DNA from: UBA8612 sp045604525
GTDB taxonomy: Bacteria > Bacillota > Clostridia > Oscillospirales > Acutalibacteraceae
Length of the DNA: 64,000 bases
Assembly: GCA_045604525.1 (NCBI GenBank)
Contig: JAZUOH010000043.1
Coordinates: 62,001 to 126,000 of the forward strand
Reading direction: 5' to 3'
Shown: positions 24,419-32,812 of the stretch, one piece after another
Layout of the letters: every line of letters starts with the position of its first letter
Position numbering within the stretch: the stretch's first letter is position 1
Notes under the pieces: generated by a model
Told to the model about the DNA's origin: nothing
The model's database searches: none
Seen by the model: the letters and a program-made list of their open reading frames with translations, nothing else
Translations under genes and position numbers: made by a program

Positions 24419-25039
24419 ATGAAGAATTCAAAAGAGATTTACGAACAGCTTTTTGAGCGTTATCCCGTGCTCGAATGCTGTAAAGACGAAATATACGCTT
24501 CGTATAAGCTTATGCGTGAGTGCTATTGCTCGGGCGGTAAGGTGCTTGCCTGCGGTAACGGCGGCAGTGCCGCTGATGCTGACCATATAGTCGGCGAGCT
24601 TATGAAAGGCTTTTTGCTGAAAAGAAAGATTGATGCTCCTGCGGCAAACGGTGATGATGAGATTCTTTCTCATCTCCAGGGCGGACTTCCTGCAGTGTCG
24701 CTTTGTGCTCATTCAGCACTGCTTACGGCCTTTGCAAACGACCTTGAGTTTGACTATGCATACGCTCAGCAGGTTTACGGCCTGGGTAAAAGGGGCGACG
24801 TGCTTATAGCTCTCAGCACGTCGGGCAATTCCGCAAGCATTGTCAATGCAGTAAGAGCGGCAGGTGCAAAGGATATAATCAGCATCGGAATAACAGGCTC
24901 AAAGGAAAGCAGATTGAGCGAAAACTGCACGGTTTGCATAAAGCTTCCCGAAACCGAAACCTTTATGATTCAGGAGTTGACTCTTCCTGTTTATCATTGC
25001 CTTTGCGCAATGCTTGAAGCAGATTTTTTTGACGCTTGA
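24419..25039 (+). CDS. SIS-domain phosphosugar isomerase (GmhA-like)
   Basis: A 206-residue sugar isomerase domain protein read from ATG 24419 (GGGTGAT upstream); an in-frame TTG at 24398 directly after the ROK stop is an alternative. It contains G-K-V-L-A-C-G-N-G-G-S-A-A-D-A-D-H near residue 40, then F-A-N-D-L-E-F-D-Y-A-Y-A-Q-Q-V, and L-I-A-L-S-T-S-G-N-S-A-S-I with the phosphate-binding serines. These are the motifs of sedoheptulose-7-phosphate isomerase (GmhA/DiaA group). Coupled to the ROK kinase gene, it suggests a small sugar-phosphate pathway; a heptose role is inference. Confidence 0.85.
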   Translation: MKNSKEIYEQLFERYPVLECCKDEIYASYKLMRECYCSGGKVLACGNGGSAADADHIVGELMKGFLLKRKIDAPAANGDDEILSHLQGGLPAVSLCAHSALLTAFANDLEFDYAYAQQVYGLGKRGDVLIALSTSGNSASIVNAVRAAGAKDIISIGITGSKESRLSENCTVCIKLPETETFMIQELTLPVYHCLCAMLEADFFDA

Positions 25040-25068
25040 ACTCAGGACAAGTCGGTAATAAATAGCAG

Positions 25069-25112
25069 CCTCCCGTCATATCAATGTAACGATATGATTT
25101 CGGGAGGTTTTT
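25069..25112 (+). terminator. Terminator hairpin that contains the spoIIID ribosome site
   Basis: CCTCCCG (25069-25075) pairs with CGGGAGG (25101-25107), and TCATATC pairs with GATATGA inside it; TTTTTT follows. It can end the ROK-SIS transcript. The 3' arm GGGAGG is also the only good Shine-Dalgarno for the TTG of spoIIID at 25117. Confidence 0.7.
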
Positions 25113-25116
25113 TATT

Positions 25117-25374
25117 TTGAGGTTTATTGTTGAAGAGCGTGCTGTAGAGCTCGGCAGATACATAGTTGAAAACAACACAACGGTGCGTGCAGCCGCTAAA
25201 CAGTACGGCATAAGCAAATCCACCGTGCACACCGACGTTTCTCACCGGCTTGAGCGGCTTGACCCCGTGCTTTTTGAAAAAGTCAGAGCAGTGCTTGACA
25301 TAAATAAGGCACAGCGTCATATAAGAGGCGGTCTTGCAACGAAAGAAAAATATAAAAATGAGCCGAAAAAATAA
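25117..25374 (+). CDS. spoIIID: Sporulation transcriptional regulator SpoIIID
   Basis: An 85-residue helix-turn-helix regulator of the mother-cell line in sporulation. It matches SpoIIID from the first residue: E-E-R-A-V-E-L-G-R-Y-I-V-E, then the helix-turn-helix T-V-R-A-A-A-K-Q-Y-G-I-S-K-S-T-V-H, and the basic end R-H-I-R-G-G-L-A-T-K-E-K-Y-K. The start is TTG, chosen because the alignment with the family begins there and GGGAGG is 9 bases upstream, inside a terminator stem. It indicates that the lineage has or recently had sporulation genes. Confidence 0.93.
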   Translation: MRFIVEERAVELGRYIVENNTTVRAAAKQYGISKSTVHTDVSHRLERLDPVLFEKVRAVLDINKAQRHIRGGLATKEKYKNEPKK

Positions 25375-25392
25375 TATTTTTTTCTTTAAGCC

Positions 25393-25421
25393 TTGCAGTT
25401 TTTTGATAAGTTATTTATAAT
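25393..25421 (+). promoter_or_regulatory. Promoter of the hprK operon
   Basis: TTGCAG (25393-25398, written here from the second T) and TATAAT (25416-25421) are spaced 17 bp apart, about 34 bp before the hprK ribosome site. It is the only clear promoter before the core run up to dnaE. Confidence 0.5.
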
Positions 25422-25454
25422 ATATCCAACTCTATGAAAGGGAAGGGTATAGAA

Positions 25455-26423
25455 ATGGCTTCCAAATACTCGGTTTCTTTGCAAAAGGTAATTGATGTCC
25501 ATTCTTTTTCAGTGCTCTACACACCCGAAGACCCTGCTCAGATTATGCTCACCATGCAGGAGGTTATACGTCCGGGTCTTATTCTTTCGGGCTATGACGA
25601 TTATTTCGATGCAGGCAGAGTTCAGTTCCTCGGCCTTACCGAAATTGAATATCTGCGAGGTATGAGTGATGAGCTGCGTGCCGAAAGATTGGATTTCTAT
25701 CTTTCACATAAGCCTGTTGTGTGTATTGTTACACGTTCGCTCGAATTGCCGTCGGAATTTCTTCCGCTGGCAGAAAAATACGGTGTGCCTGTTCTTACCA
25801 CCAAGGATTCGACGTCGGGCTGTATGTCCACGCTCATTTCCTTCCTCGGTGTTGAGCTCGCTCCCCGCATCACACGCCACGGCGTTCTTGTCGAGGTTTA
25901 CGGCGAGGGTGTTCTCATCCTCGGTGACAGCGGTGTAGGTAAGAGTGAAACTGCGCTTGAACTTATCAAGAGGGGACACAGACTTATTGCTGACGATGCA
26001 GTCGAAATCCGCAAGGTTTCTTCACGCACGCTTGTCGGCTCCGCTCCCGACAATATACGCCACTTTATTGAGGTGCGCGGTGTCGGCATTATCAATGCAC
26101 GCCGTCTTTTCGGCATGGGCTCGGTCAAGCTTACGGAAAAAATCGATATGGTTGTTGAGCTTGAGCATTGGGACGTTGAAAAGGCTTACGACAGACTCGG
26201 CCTTGAAACGCAGTATACCGAAATTCTCGGCATAAATATTCCGAGCACGGTTGTGCCCGTACGACCCGGCAGAAACCTTCCAATTATTATTGAAGCCGCC
26301 GCAATGAATAACAGACAGCGCAAGCTCGGCTACAATGCGGCTCGTGAGCTTCTTCACGGTCTGGGTATGGATGAGGATATTTCGCCCAAGCCCGAAGAAA
26401 TGAAAATCTGGCACGATGCTTAA
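25455..26423 (+). CDS. hprK: HPr kinase/phosphorylase
   Basis: Phosphorylates Ser46 of HPr in response to sugar status and reverses the reaction, the central switch of catabolite control in low-GC Gram positives. 322 residues from ATG 25455 (AGGGAAGGG upstream; an ATG seven codons earlier is less likely). The N-terminal MurF-like domain is followed by the kinase domain with Walker A G-D-S-G-V-G-K-S-E near residue 155, the family H-F-I-E-V-R-G-V-G-I-I-N-A, and the end G-M-D-E-D-I-S. First gene of a run with a glucokinase, murB and whiA. Confidence 0.97.
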   Translation: MASKYSVSLQKVIDVHSFSVLYTPEDPAQIMLTMQEVIRPGLILSGYDDYFDAGRVQFLGLTEIEYLRGMSDELRAERLDFYLSHKPVVCIVTRSLELPSEFLPLAEKYGVPVLTTKDSTSGCMSTLISFLGVELAPRITRHGVLVEVYGEGVLILGDSGVGKSETALELIKRGHRLIADDAVEIRKVSSRTLVGSAPDNIRHFIEVRGVGIINARRLFGMGSVKLTEKIDMVVELEHWDVEKAYDRLGLETQYTEILGINIPSTVVPVRPGRNLPIIIEAAAMNNRQRKLGYNAARELLHGLGMDEDISPKPEEMKIWHDA

Positions 26424-26462
26424 TTAACAAATTATTTATTTAAAATACGGAGGAATTTCAAA

Positions 26463-27413
26463 ATGTACAGAATAGGCGTAGATCTCGGCGGCACAAACAT
26501 TGCTGTCGGTGTAGTAGACGACAATTTCAACATCATCGGCAGAGGCAAGATGAAGACAAATGCCCCCCGTGATGCAAAGCTTATATTTGATGATATTGCA
26601 ACCGCAATCAAAATGGCAGTTGCAGATGCAAACCTCAGACTTTACGATATCGCCTCAATCGGTATCGGCACACCCGGCTCGGTAAACAAAGAGCTCGGTA
26701 TGATCGACTATGCAAACAACCTTGATTTCGACCACGTTCCCGCAAAGGACCTTCTTGCCGCAAGCCTCGGTATGGATAAGATTTATATTGATAACGATGC
26801 AAACTGTGCCGCTCTCGGTGAGGCTCTTGCAGGCGCAGGTAAGGATAAGGACAGCTTTGTTGCAATCACACTCGGCACGGGTGTCGGCAGCGGTATCGTT
26901 ATCGACGGTAAGCTTGTAAACGGCTGTAACTATGCCGCAGGCGAAATGGGCCACATGGTTATCGCTATGGACGGCGAGCAGTGCAACTGCGGCAGACGCG
27001 GTTGCTGGGAGAGATATGCTTCCGCAACAGCTCTTATTGCCCAGACTAAGGATGCAATGAAAAAAGACGTTGACAGCATAATGTGGGACCTTGTAGAAAA
27101 CAATATAGCAAGAGTAAGCGGCAGAACAGCGTTTGATGCAATGCGCAAGGGCGATGCAACGGCTAAGTCGGTTGTTGACAATTATATCCGCTATATCGCT
27201 GTCGGCCTTGTAAACGTTATTAACGCACTGCAGCCTGACGTTATCTGCATTGGCGGCGGTATCAGCCACGAGAAGGATAATCTTCTCATTCCGCTTCGTA
27301 AGCACGTTAACCGCGGCAGATACAGCATCTATTCAGACAAGCAGACAGAGCTTTGCTGTGCTGTTCTCGGTAACGATGCAGGTATCATCGGTGCCGCTCT
27401 TCTTGATAAATAA
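26463..27413 (+). CDS. ROK-family glucokinase
   Basis: A 316-residue ROK kinase with all expected motifs: V-D-L-G-G-T-N-I-A-V at the start, I-G-T-P-G-S-V, I-D-N-D-A-N-C-A-A-L-G-E with the catalytic Asp, L-G-T-G-V-G-S-G-I-V-I-D-G, and the zinc motif C-N-C-G-R-R-G-C-W-E. That pattern is typical of Gram-positive glucokinases that make glucose-6-phosphate for glycolysis. CGGAGG lies 8 bases before the ATG. Its place between hprK and murB ties sugar phosphorylation to the catabolite switch and wall synthesis. Confidence 0.93.
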   Translation: MYRIGVDLGGTNIAVGVVDDNFNIIGRGKMKTNAPRDAKLIFDDIATAIKMAVADANLRLYDIASIGIGTPGSVNKELGMIDYANNLDFDHVPAKDLLAASLGMDKIYIDNDANCAALGEALAGAGKDKDSFVAITLGTGVGSGIVIDGKLVNGCNYAAGEMGHMVIAMDGEQCNCGRRGCWERYASATALIAQTKDAMKKDVDSIMWDLVENNIARVSGRTAFDAMRKGDATAKSVVDNYIRYIAVGLVNVINALQPDVICIGGGISHEKDNLLIPLRKHVNRGRYSIYSDKQTELCCAVLGNDAGIIGAALLDK

Positions 27414-27435
27414 TCATAAGGGTTAATTTTCAGCT

Positions 27436-28344
27436 ATGAATAATACCGAAAAAATTATTTTGGGTGCACAAAAGGCGGGCATTGAGCTCCGCCTTGATGC
27501 ACCTATGTCCGAATATACCTCGTTCAGAACGGGCGGCCCTGCCGATATTCTCATTCTGCCCAAAAACGAGCCTGAGCTTCGCAGGGTGCTCACTCTTTGT
27601 GCAGATGAGGAAATCAAGCCGTTCATTTTCGGCAACGGCTCAAACCTCCTTGTGTCGGATTACGGCATAAGGGGTGTTTCTGTGCGTCTTGCCTCTAATT
27701 TTGACGATATCCGTCTGCTCAATGACGATATGATTTTCTGTACTGCAGGCACAAAGCTTGCAAAGCTGTGTAATTTTGCTCTTGAAAATTCTTTGAGCGG
27801 CCTTGAGTTTGCCTACGGCATTCCGGGCTCTGCAGGCGGTGCGGCATATATGAATGCAGGTGCCTACGGCGGCGAGATGAAGGACGTGCTCGTTTCATGC
27901 AACCATCTCGATTTTTCGGGCAATCCCGGCAGACTTAACGGCGATATGCTCGCTCTTTCTTACCGCCGCAGTGCATATACCGATAAGTATTTTGTTATCA
28001 CGGGCATCACCGTAAAGCTTCAGAAGGGCAACAAAGATGAAATCAGCGCAAAAATGAAGGATATTCTTCAGCGCCGTGTTGATAAACAGCCGCTTGATTT
28101 GCCGAGCGCAGGCAGCTTCTTCAAGCGCCCCGAGGGCTATTTTGCAGGTGCGCTTATTGAGCAGTGCGGTCTTAAAGGCTTCAGCGTGGGCGGTGCACAG
28201 GTGAGCGAAAAGCACGCAGGCTTTGTTGTAAACAAAGGCGGCGCAACCACAGCCGAAATTATGGAGCTTGGCAGACTTGTCAGCGAAAAAGTGTTAGCCG
28301 AAACAGGCGTGAAGCTTGAAATGGAAGTTAAATATATCGGGTAA
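27436..28344 (+). CDS. murB: UDP-N-acetylenolpyruvoylglucosamine reductase
   Basis: FAD- and NADPH-dependent enzyme that makes UDP-MurNAc, the second step of peptidoglycan precursor synthesis. 302 residues, the length of the Bacillus-type (type II) enzyme. Motifs: M-S-E-Y-T-S-F-R-T-G-G-P-A-D and G-N-G-S-N-L-L for FAD, G-I-P-G-S-A-G-G-A, the catalytic serine in S-A-G-S-F-F-K-R-P, and K-H-A-G-F-V-V-N-K-G near the end. It begins 22 bp after the glucokinase gene and is followed within 4 bp by whiA. Confidence 0.97.
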   Translation: MNNTEKIILGAQKAGIELRLDAPMSEYTSFRTGGPADILILPKNEPELRRVLTLCADEEIKPFIFGNGSNLLVSDYGIRGVSVRLASNFDDIRLLNDDMIFCTAGTKLAKLCNFALENSLSGLEFAYGIPGSAGGAAYMNAGAYGGEMKDVLVSCNHLDFSGNPGRLNGDMLALSYRRSAYTDKYFVITGITVKLQKGNKDEISAKMKDILQRRVDKQPLDLPSAGSFFKRPEGYFAGALIEQCGLKGFSVGGAQVSEKHAGFVVNKGGATTAEIMELGRLVSEKVLAETGVKLEMEVKYIG

Positions 28345-28348
28345 AGCT

Positions 28349-29263
28349 ATGAATGAAATAAACGAAAGGTCCTTTGCGCTCAGAGCAAAGGATGAAATAT
28401 GTCTTTTATCTGCAGATATTAAAGCCTGCTGCTACCACGCAATGTCCTACGGTCTGTTGCTGTGCGGCAGGTCTTTCAATTCTGCTTCAATGATGCTTGT
28501 CACGGAGCACGAAGGTACGGCTCTGCTTTATTCGCAGGCTGTCGGCAGGATTATCGGCACACCGCCTGCCGTAAAACAATCTGCTTCGGGCAAATTCTCC
28601 GTGTCTGTCAACCGAAGGGAGGACAGGCTCCGGGTGCTTTCAGCCTTCGGTATTTCCGAAAACACCGTCGGTGTGCGAATCAACCGTGCAAATTTCTCGG
28701 AGGATTGCTGTCATGCCGCCTTTGTGCGAGGTGCGTTTCTTGCGTGTGCTACGGTTACGAGCCCGCAGAAGAGCTATCAGCTTGAGTTTCTTTTCCCTTA
28801 TCTTCATCTGGCGGATGATATGCTCAATCTCTTGCAGGAGCTCAATGTCATACCGAAAATGACAAGGCGCAGAAATAACTACGTTGTTTATATTAAGAAG
28901 AGCGAGGTTATCGAAGACCTGCTTATGACAATGGGTGCGCAGAAGAGTGCCTTTGAGATAATGGAAATAAAAATTGAAAAAGACGTGCGTAACAGAATTA
29001 ACCGCAAGGTGAATTTTGAAACGGCCAATATAGGCAGGTCGGCCGCCGCTTCAAGTGAACAGCGTGAGGCTATCCGCCGCCTTAAAGCAGACGGCAGATT
29101 TGAAGGCTTATCGGAAGACCTTCGTGAAATTGCCAACCTGCGTGAAGAGTATCCCGAGGCAAGCCTTCGTGAAATCGGTGCACTGCTTTCAGTCAGCCTT
29201 TCACGCTCGGGTATCCACCACAGACTTAACAAAATTGTAAGCATAGCAAACAGCGAGGATTAA
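28349..29263 (+). CDS. whiA: WhiA family regulator
   Basis: A 304-residue WhiA: an N-terminal LAGLIDADG-like domain (C-C-Y-H-A-M-S-Y-G-L-L-L, then R-G-A-F-L-A-C-A-T-V, Y-Q-L-E-F) and a C-terminal helix-turn-helix (N-L-R-E-E-Y-P-E-A-S-L-R-E-I-G, then S-R-S-G-I-H-H-R-L). In actinomycetes WhiA is a sporulation regulator and in Bacillus it affects division and chromosome segregation. The ATG 4 bp after the murB stop is chosen; an in-frame ATG inside murB would add residues not found in the family. In many Firmicutes rapZ and yvcK precede it; here they do not. Confidence 0.95.
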   Translation: MNEINERSFALRAKDEICLLSADIKACCYHAMSYGLLLCGRSFNSASMMLVTEHEGTALLYSQAVGRIIGTPPAVKQSASGKFSVSVNRREDRLRVLSAFGISENTVGVRINRANFSEDCCHAAFVRGAFLACATVTSPQKSYQLEFLFPYLHLADDMLNLLQELNVIPKMTRRRNNYVVYIKKSEVIEDLLMTMGAQKSAFEIMEIKIEKDVRNRINRKVNFETANIGRSAAASSEQREAIRRLKADGRFEGLSEDLREIANLREEYPEASLREIGALLSVSLSRSGIHHRLNKIVSIANSED

Positions 29264-29295
29264 ACTATCGGTAAAAATCAGAGAGGAGGGGCTGT

Positions 29296-32200
29296 ATGTC
29301 CGGCTTTACACATTTACATCTTCACAGTGAGTTCAGCCTGCTTGACGGTGCTTGCCGTATCAAGCCGCTTATTGCTGCTGCTAAGGCACTCGGTCAGACA
29401 AGCCTCGCCATTACCGACCACGGCGCAATGTTCGGTGCAATCAATTTTTACAAAGAGGCTGTTGCACAGGGCGTAAAGCCCATTATCGGCTGTGAGGTTT
29501 ATGTTGCCGCACGCTCAAGGTTTGATAAGGTGCACGGAATAGATAACGAGCGTTATCACCTTATTTTGCTTGCCGAAAACGAAATCGGCTACGGCAACCT
29601 CATAAAGCTTGTTTCGGATGCGTGGACACAGGGCTTTTATACCAAGCCACGTGTTGACCGTGAGCTGCTTGAAAAACACCACGAGGGTATAATTGCGCTT
29701 TCAGCCTGCCTTGCCGGCGAAGTTCCGCAGGCACTTCTGCGAGGCGATTATGAAGGTGCAAAGCAGACCGCTCTTTGGTACAGTGAGGTTTTCGGCAAGG
29801 ATAACTACTTTATCGAAATACAAAATCACGGCATTGAAGAAGAGCTTCGTGTTCTTCCACTGCTAAAGCGTCTTTCAAGAGAAACGGGCATAGGCCTTGT
29901 CGCAACGAACGACGTTCATTATATCCGTAAGGAAGATTCAAAAATCCAACAGATTCTTATCTGTATACAGACTAACCACATCCTCGGTGAAAACACAGGT
30001 ATCGAGTTTGAAGCGGACGAGTTTTATCTCAAGAGTGAAGATGAAATGCGTGCCGTTTTTGCCGATACACCGGAGGCTGTAGAAAATACCGCAAAAATTG
30101 CCGAAAGATGCAACCTTAACATTGAATTCGGCAACACAAAGCTGCCCAATTTCGATACACCGGGCGGTGAAGACCACTTTGAATATTTTGCCCGTATGTG
30201 CCGTGATGGATTTGTTTCTCACTATGGTGAAAATGCACCGCAGGAGTATAAAGAGCGGCTTGAATACGAGCTTAAGATTATAAATAAAATGGGCTATACA
30301 GATTATTATCTTATAGTTCACGATTTTGTGCGTTATGCAAAAAGCAAGGGCATTCCCGTCGGTCCGGGCAGAGGCTCGGGTGCAGGCAGCATTGCCGCAT
30401 ATTGCATAGGCATTACGGGCATAGACCCTATGAAATACAATCTTCTTTTTGAGAGGTTTCTCAACCCCGAAAGAGTGAGTATGCCCGATTTTGATATAGA
30501 TTTCTGCTATGAGCGCAGGCACGAGGTAATCGACTATGTTATTTCAAAATACGGCGCAGACCACGTTTCGCAGATTGTAACCTTCGGTACGCTTGCCGCA
30601 AAGGCGGCGGTGCGCGACGTCGGCAGGGTAATGGGTCTGCCTTATGCTACGGTCGATTCGGTTGCAAAGCTCATTCCGTTTGAGCTTGGTATAACGCTCG
30701 AAAAAGCGCTTGCACGCTCGTCAGACCTTCGCACACGCTATGAAAACGACGATACCGTGCGTGAGCTTATTGACAACTCAATGCAGATTGAGGGTATGCC
30801 TCGCCACGCTTCAAAGCACGCTGCAGGTGTTGTTATCACCCGTGACCCGGTTAAGGATTACGTTCCGCTTGCTTTAAGTGATGAATTTGCCGTTACGCAG
30901 TATACAATGACCACTCTTGAGGAGCTCGGTCTTTTAAAAATGGATTTCCTCGGCCTTAAAACCCTCACCGTCATATCCGATGCAGAAAAGGCAGTAAGGG
31001 AGATAAAGCCCGATTTTGGTATTGAAAAAATTCCGATTGATGAGCCCGAAACCTATGAAATTTTCTCTTCGGGTCAGACCTACGGCGTTTTTCAGTTTGA
31101 ATCTGCGGGTATGCGTTCTGTGCTTACACGCATAAAACCCGAATGTCTTGAGGACCTTATAGCCGTTATTTCACTTTACCGTCCCGGACCTATGGATTCG
31201 ATAGATACCTATATAAAGAATCGCAAAAATCCCGAAAAAACTGTGTATAAAACGGACAGGCTCAGGCCGATACTTTCAGTAACGCACGGCTGTCTGGTTT
31301 ATCAGGAGCAGGTTATGCAGGTTTTCCGTGAACTTGCAGGCTACTCATACGGCAGGGCAGACGTTGTGCGCCGTGCAATGTCAAAAAAGAAGCACGACGT
31401 TATGGAAAAAGAGCGTATGACGTTTATTGAGGGTGCATCAAAAAACGTCATTGATGCCGCTACAGCCAATTCGATTTTTGAGGATATGTCCTCGTTTGCT
31501 TCTTATGCCTTCAACAAATCTCACGCTGCGGCATATTCACTTGTCGCATACCGTACGGCGTGGTTAAAACGGCACTATCCGCACCAATTTATGGCGGCAC
31601 TCCTCACAAGCGTGCTCGACCAGACAGCAAAGGTCAGCGGATATATAAACGAGTGTAACAGACTCGGTATTTCTGTTTTGCCGCCCGATGTCAATTCAAG
31701 CTATGAGGGCTTTGTCGCAAAGGACGGTAAGATACTTTTCGGTCTGCTTGCTATCAAAAATCTCGGCAGAGCGCTTATCGGCACTATTGTTGAAGAGCGT
31801 GAGAAAAACGGCAGGTTTGAAAGCTTCTACAGTTTTTGCAAGCGTGTCTATTCGCGCAATTTCAACCGCCGTGCAGTAGAAAGCCTTATTTACAGCGGTG
31901 CGCTCGACGGTATGGGCCTCAATCGCAGGCAGATGCTTATTATGCTGCCCTCAATTATTTCCGAGCTTGAGAGTGACCGTAACGGTGCCTTGAGCGGTCA
32001 GATGAATTTCTTCAGCCTGCTTGGCGAAGAAAGCAACGCAGGCCCCGATATTCCTAAGGCGGACGAGCTTCCGCCCGATGAAAAGCTCCTCAAAGAAAAA
32101 GAGGTTATCGGCTTTTATGTCAGCGGTCACCCGATGGCAGGCTATTCTCAGCTTGCGGACAAGCTTGGCTGTGCAAGCATTTTTGATTTGACGGAAGGGG

Positions 32201-32721
32201 AGAGCTATGCCGATAATTCGCAGGTGAGCGTGCTCGGTATTATAACCTCCGTTAAGAAAAAGGTTACACGCAGTAATGCCGAAATGGCGTTTATCACGCT
32301 CGAGGATATGAGCGGCAATATAGAGGCGCTTCTTTTCCCGAAAACCGTTGCGGCAAGCTCATCACTGCTTATGGCGGGCAATATTGTGCTTCTCAAGGGA
32401 AGGCTCAGCCTTCGTGAGGATAAGGAGCCGAGCATTGTGTGCGATACTGTTTCACCTTGCCCTGAGGCTGATAAGCTTGATGAAAAAACGCAGAGCAAAA
32501 AGGTTAAACACGGCCTGTTTCTGCGTGTGCCGTCAGCAGACAGCGAGGCGGCAAAGAGAGCAGAAAACCTGCTTGCAATTTTTGACGGAAACACTCCCGC
32601 TTATTTTTACTATAATGACAGTAAGAAGTATTCACAAAAAGCAATTGCCGTTGATGTGAATGAACCGCTTATAAATGAGCTCAAGCGTGTTTTAGGGGCG
32701 GAAAATGTCGTTTTTCAGTGA
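29296..32721 (+). CDS. dnaE: DNA polymerase III subunit alpha, DnaE type
   Basis: 1141-residue replicative polymerase subunit. Domains in order: N-terminal PHP domain with H-L-H-L-H-S-E-F-S-L-L-D-G and I-T-D-H-G (residues 5-70), the polymerase palm with G-P-G-R-G-S-G-A-G-S and M-P-D-F-D-I-D-F-C (about 350-410), P-R-H-A-S-K-H-A-A-G-V-V, fingers with Y-Q-E-Q-V-M and K-K-K-H-D-V-M, helix-hairpin-helix region, and a C-terminal OB fold (V-S-V-L-G-I-I-T-S-V). GAGGAGG precedes the ATG. It ends with TGA. This is the DnaE class, without the exonuclease insertion of PolC. Confidence 0.98.
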   Translation: MSGFTHLHLHSEFSLLDGACRIKPLIAAAKALGQTSLAITDHGAMFGAINFYKEAVAQGVKPIIGCEVYVAARSRFDKVHGIDNERYHLILLAENEIGYGNLIKLVSDAWTQGFYTKPRVDRELLEKHHEGIIALSACLAGEVPQALLRGDYEGAKQTALWYSEVFGKDNYFIEIQNHGIEEELRVLPLLKRLSRETGIGLVATNDVHYIRKEDSKIQQILICIQTNHILGENTGIEFEADEFYLKSEDEMRAVFADTPEAVENTAKIAERCNLNIEFGNTKLPNFDTPGGEDHFEYFARMCRDGFVSHYGENAPQEYKERLEYELKIINKMGYTDYYLIVHDFVRYAKSKGIPVGPGRGSGAGSIAAYCIGITGIDPMKYNLLFERFLNPERVSMPDFDIDFCYERRHEVIDYVISKYGADHVSQIVTFGTLAAKAAVRDVGRVMGLPYATVDSVAKLIPFELGITLEKALARSSDLRTRYENDDTVRELIDNSMQIEGMPRHASKHAAGVVITRDPVKDYVPLALSDEFAVTQYTMTTLEELGLLKMDFLGLKTLTVISDAEKAVREIKPDFGIEKIPIDEPETYEIFSSGQTYGVFQFESAGMRSVLTRIKPECLEDLIAVISLYRPGPMDSIDTYIKNRKNPEKTVYKTDRLRPILSVTHGCLVYQEQVMQVFRELAGYSYGRADVVRRAMSKKKHDVMEKERMTFIEGASKNVIDAATANSIFEDMSSFASYAFNKSHAAAYSLVAYRTAWLKRHYPHQFMAALLTSVLDQTAKVSGYINECNRLGISVLPPDVNSSYEGFVAKDGKILFGLLAIKNLGRALIGTIVEEREKNGRFESFYSFCKRVYSRNFNRRAVESLIYSGALDGMGLNRRQMLIMLPSIISELESDRNGALSGQMNFFSLLGEESNAGPDIPKADELPPDEKLLKEKEVIGFYVSGHPMAGYSQLADKLGCASIFDLTEGESYADNSQVSVLGIITSVKKKVTRSNAEMAFITLEDMSGNIEALLFPKTVAASSSLLMAGNIVLLKGRLSLREDKEPSIVCDTVSPCPEADKLDEKTQSKKVKHGLFLRVPSADSEAAKRAENLLAIFDGNTPAYFYYNDSKKYSQKAIAVDVNEPLINELKRVLGAENVVFQ

Positions 32722-32738
32722 AAAGTTGCGCTAAATGC

Positions 32739-32766
32739 TTGACATAATTTTTAATTAGTGTAATAT
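32739..32766 (+). promoter_or_regulatory. Promoter of pfkA
   Basis: A perfect TTGACA (32739-32744), 16-bp spacer and TAATAT (32761-32766) lie 46 bp before the pfkA start. This gives pfkA its own transcript apart from dnaE. Confidence 0.7.
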
Positions 32767-32812
32767 AGAAAACAATTGATTAGACATATTAGACATAGGA
32801 GAGATTTGAGTT

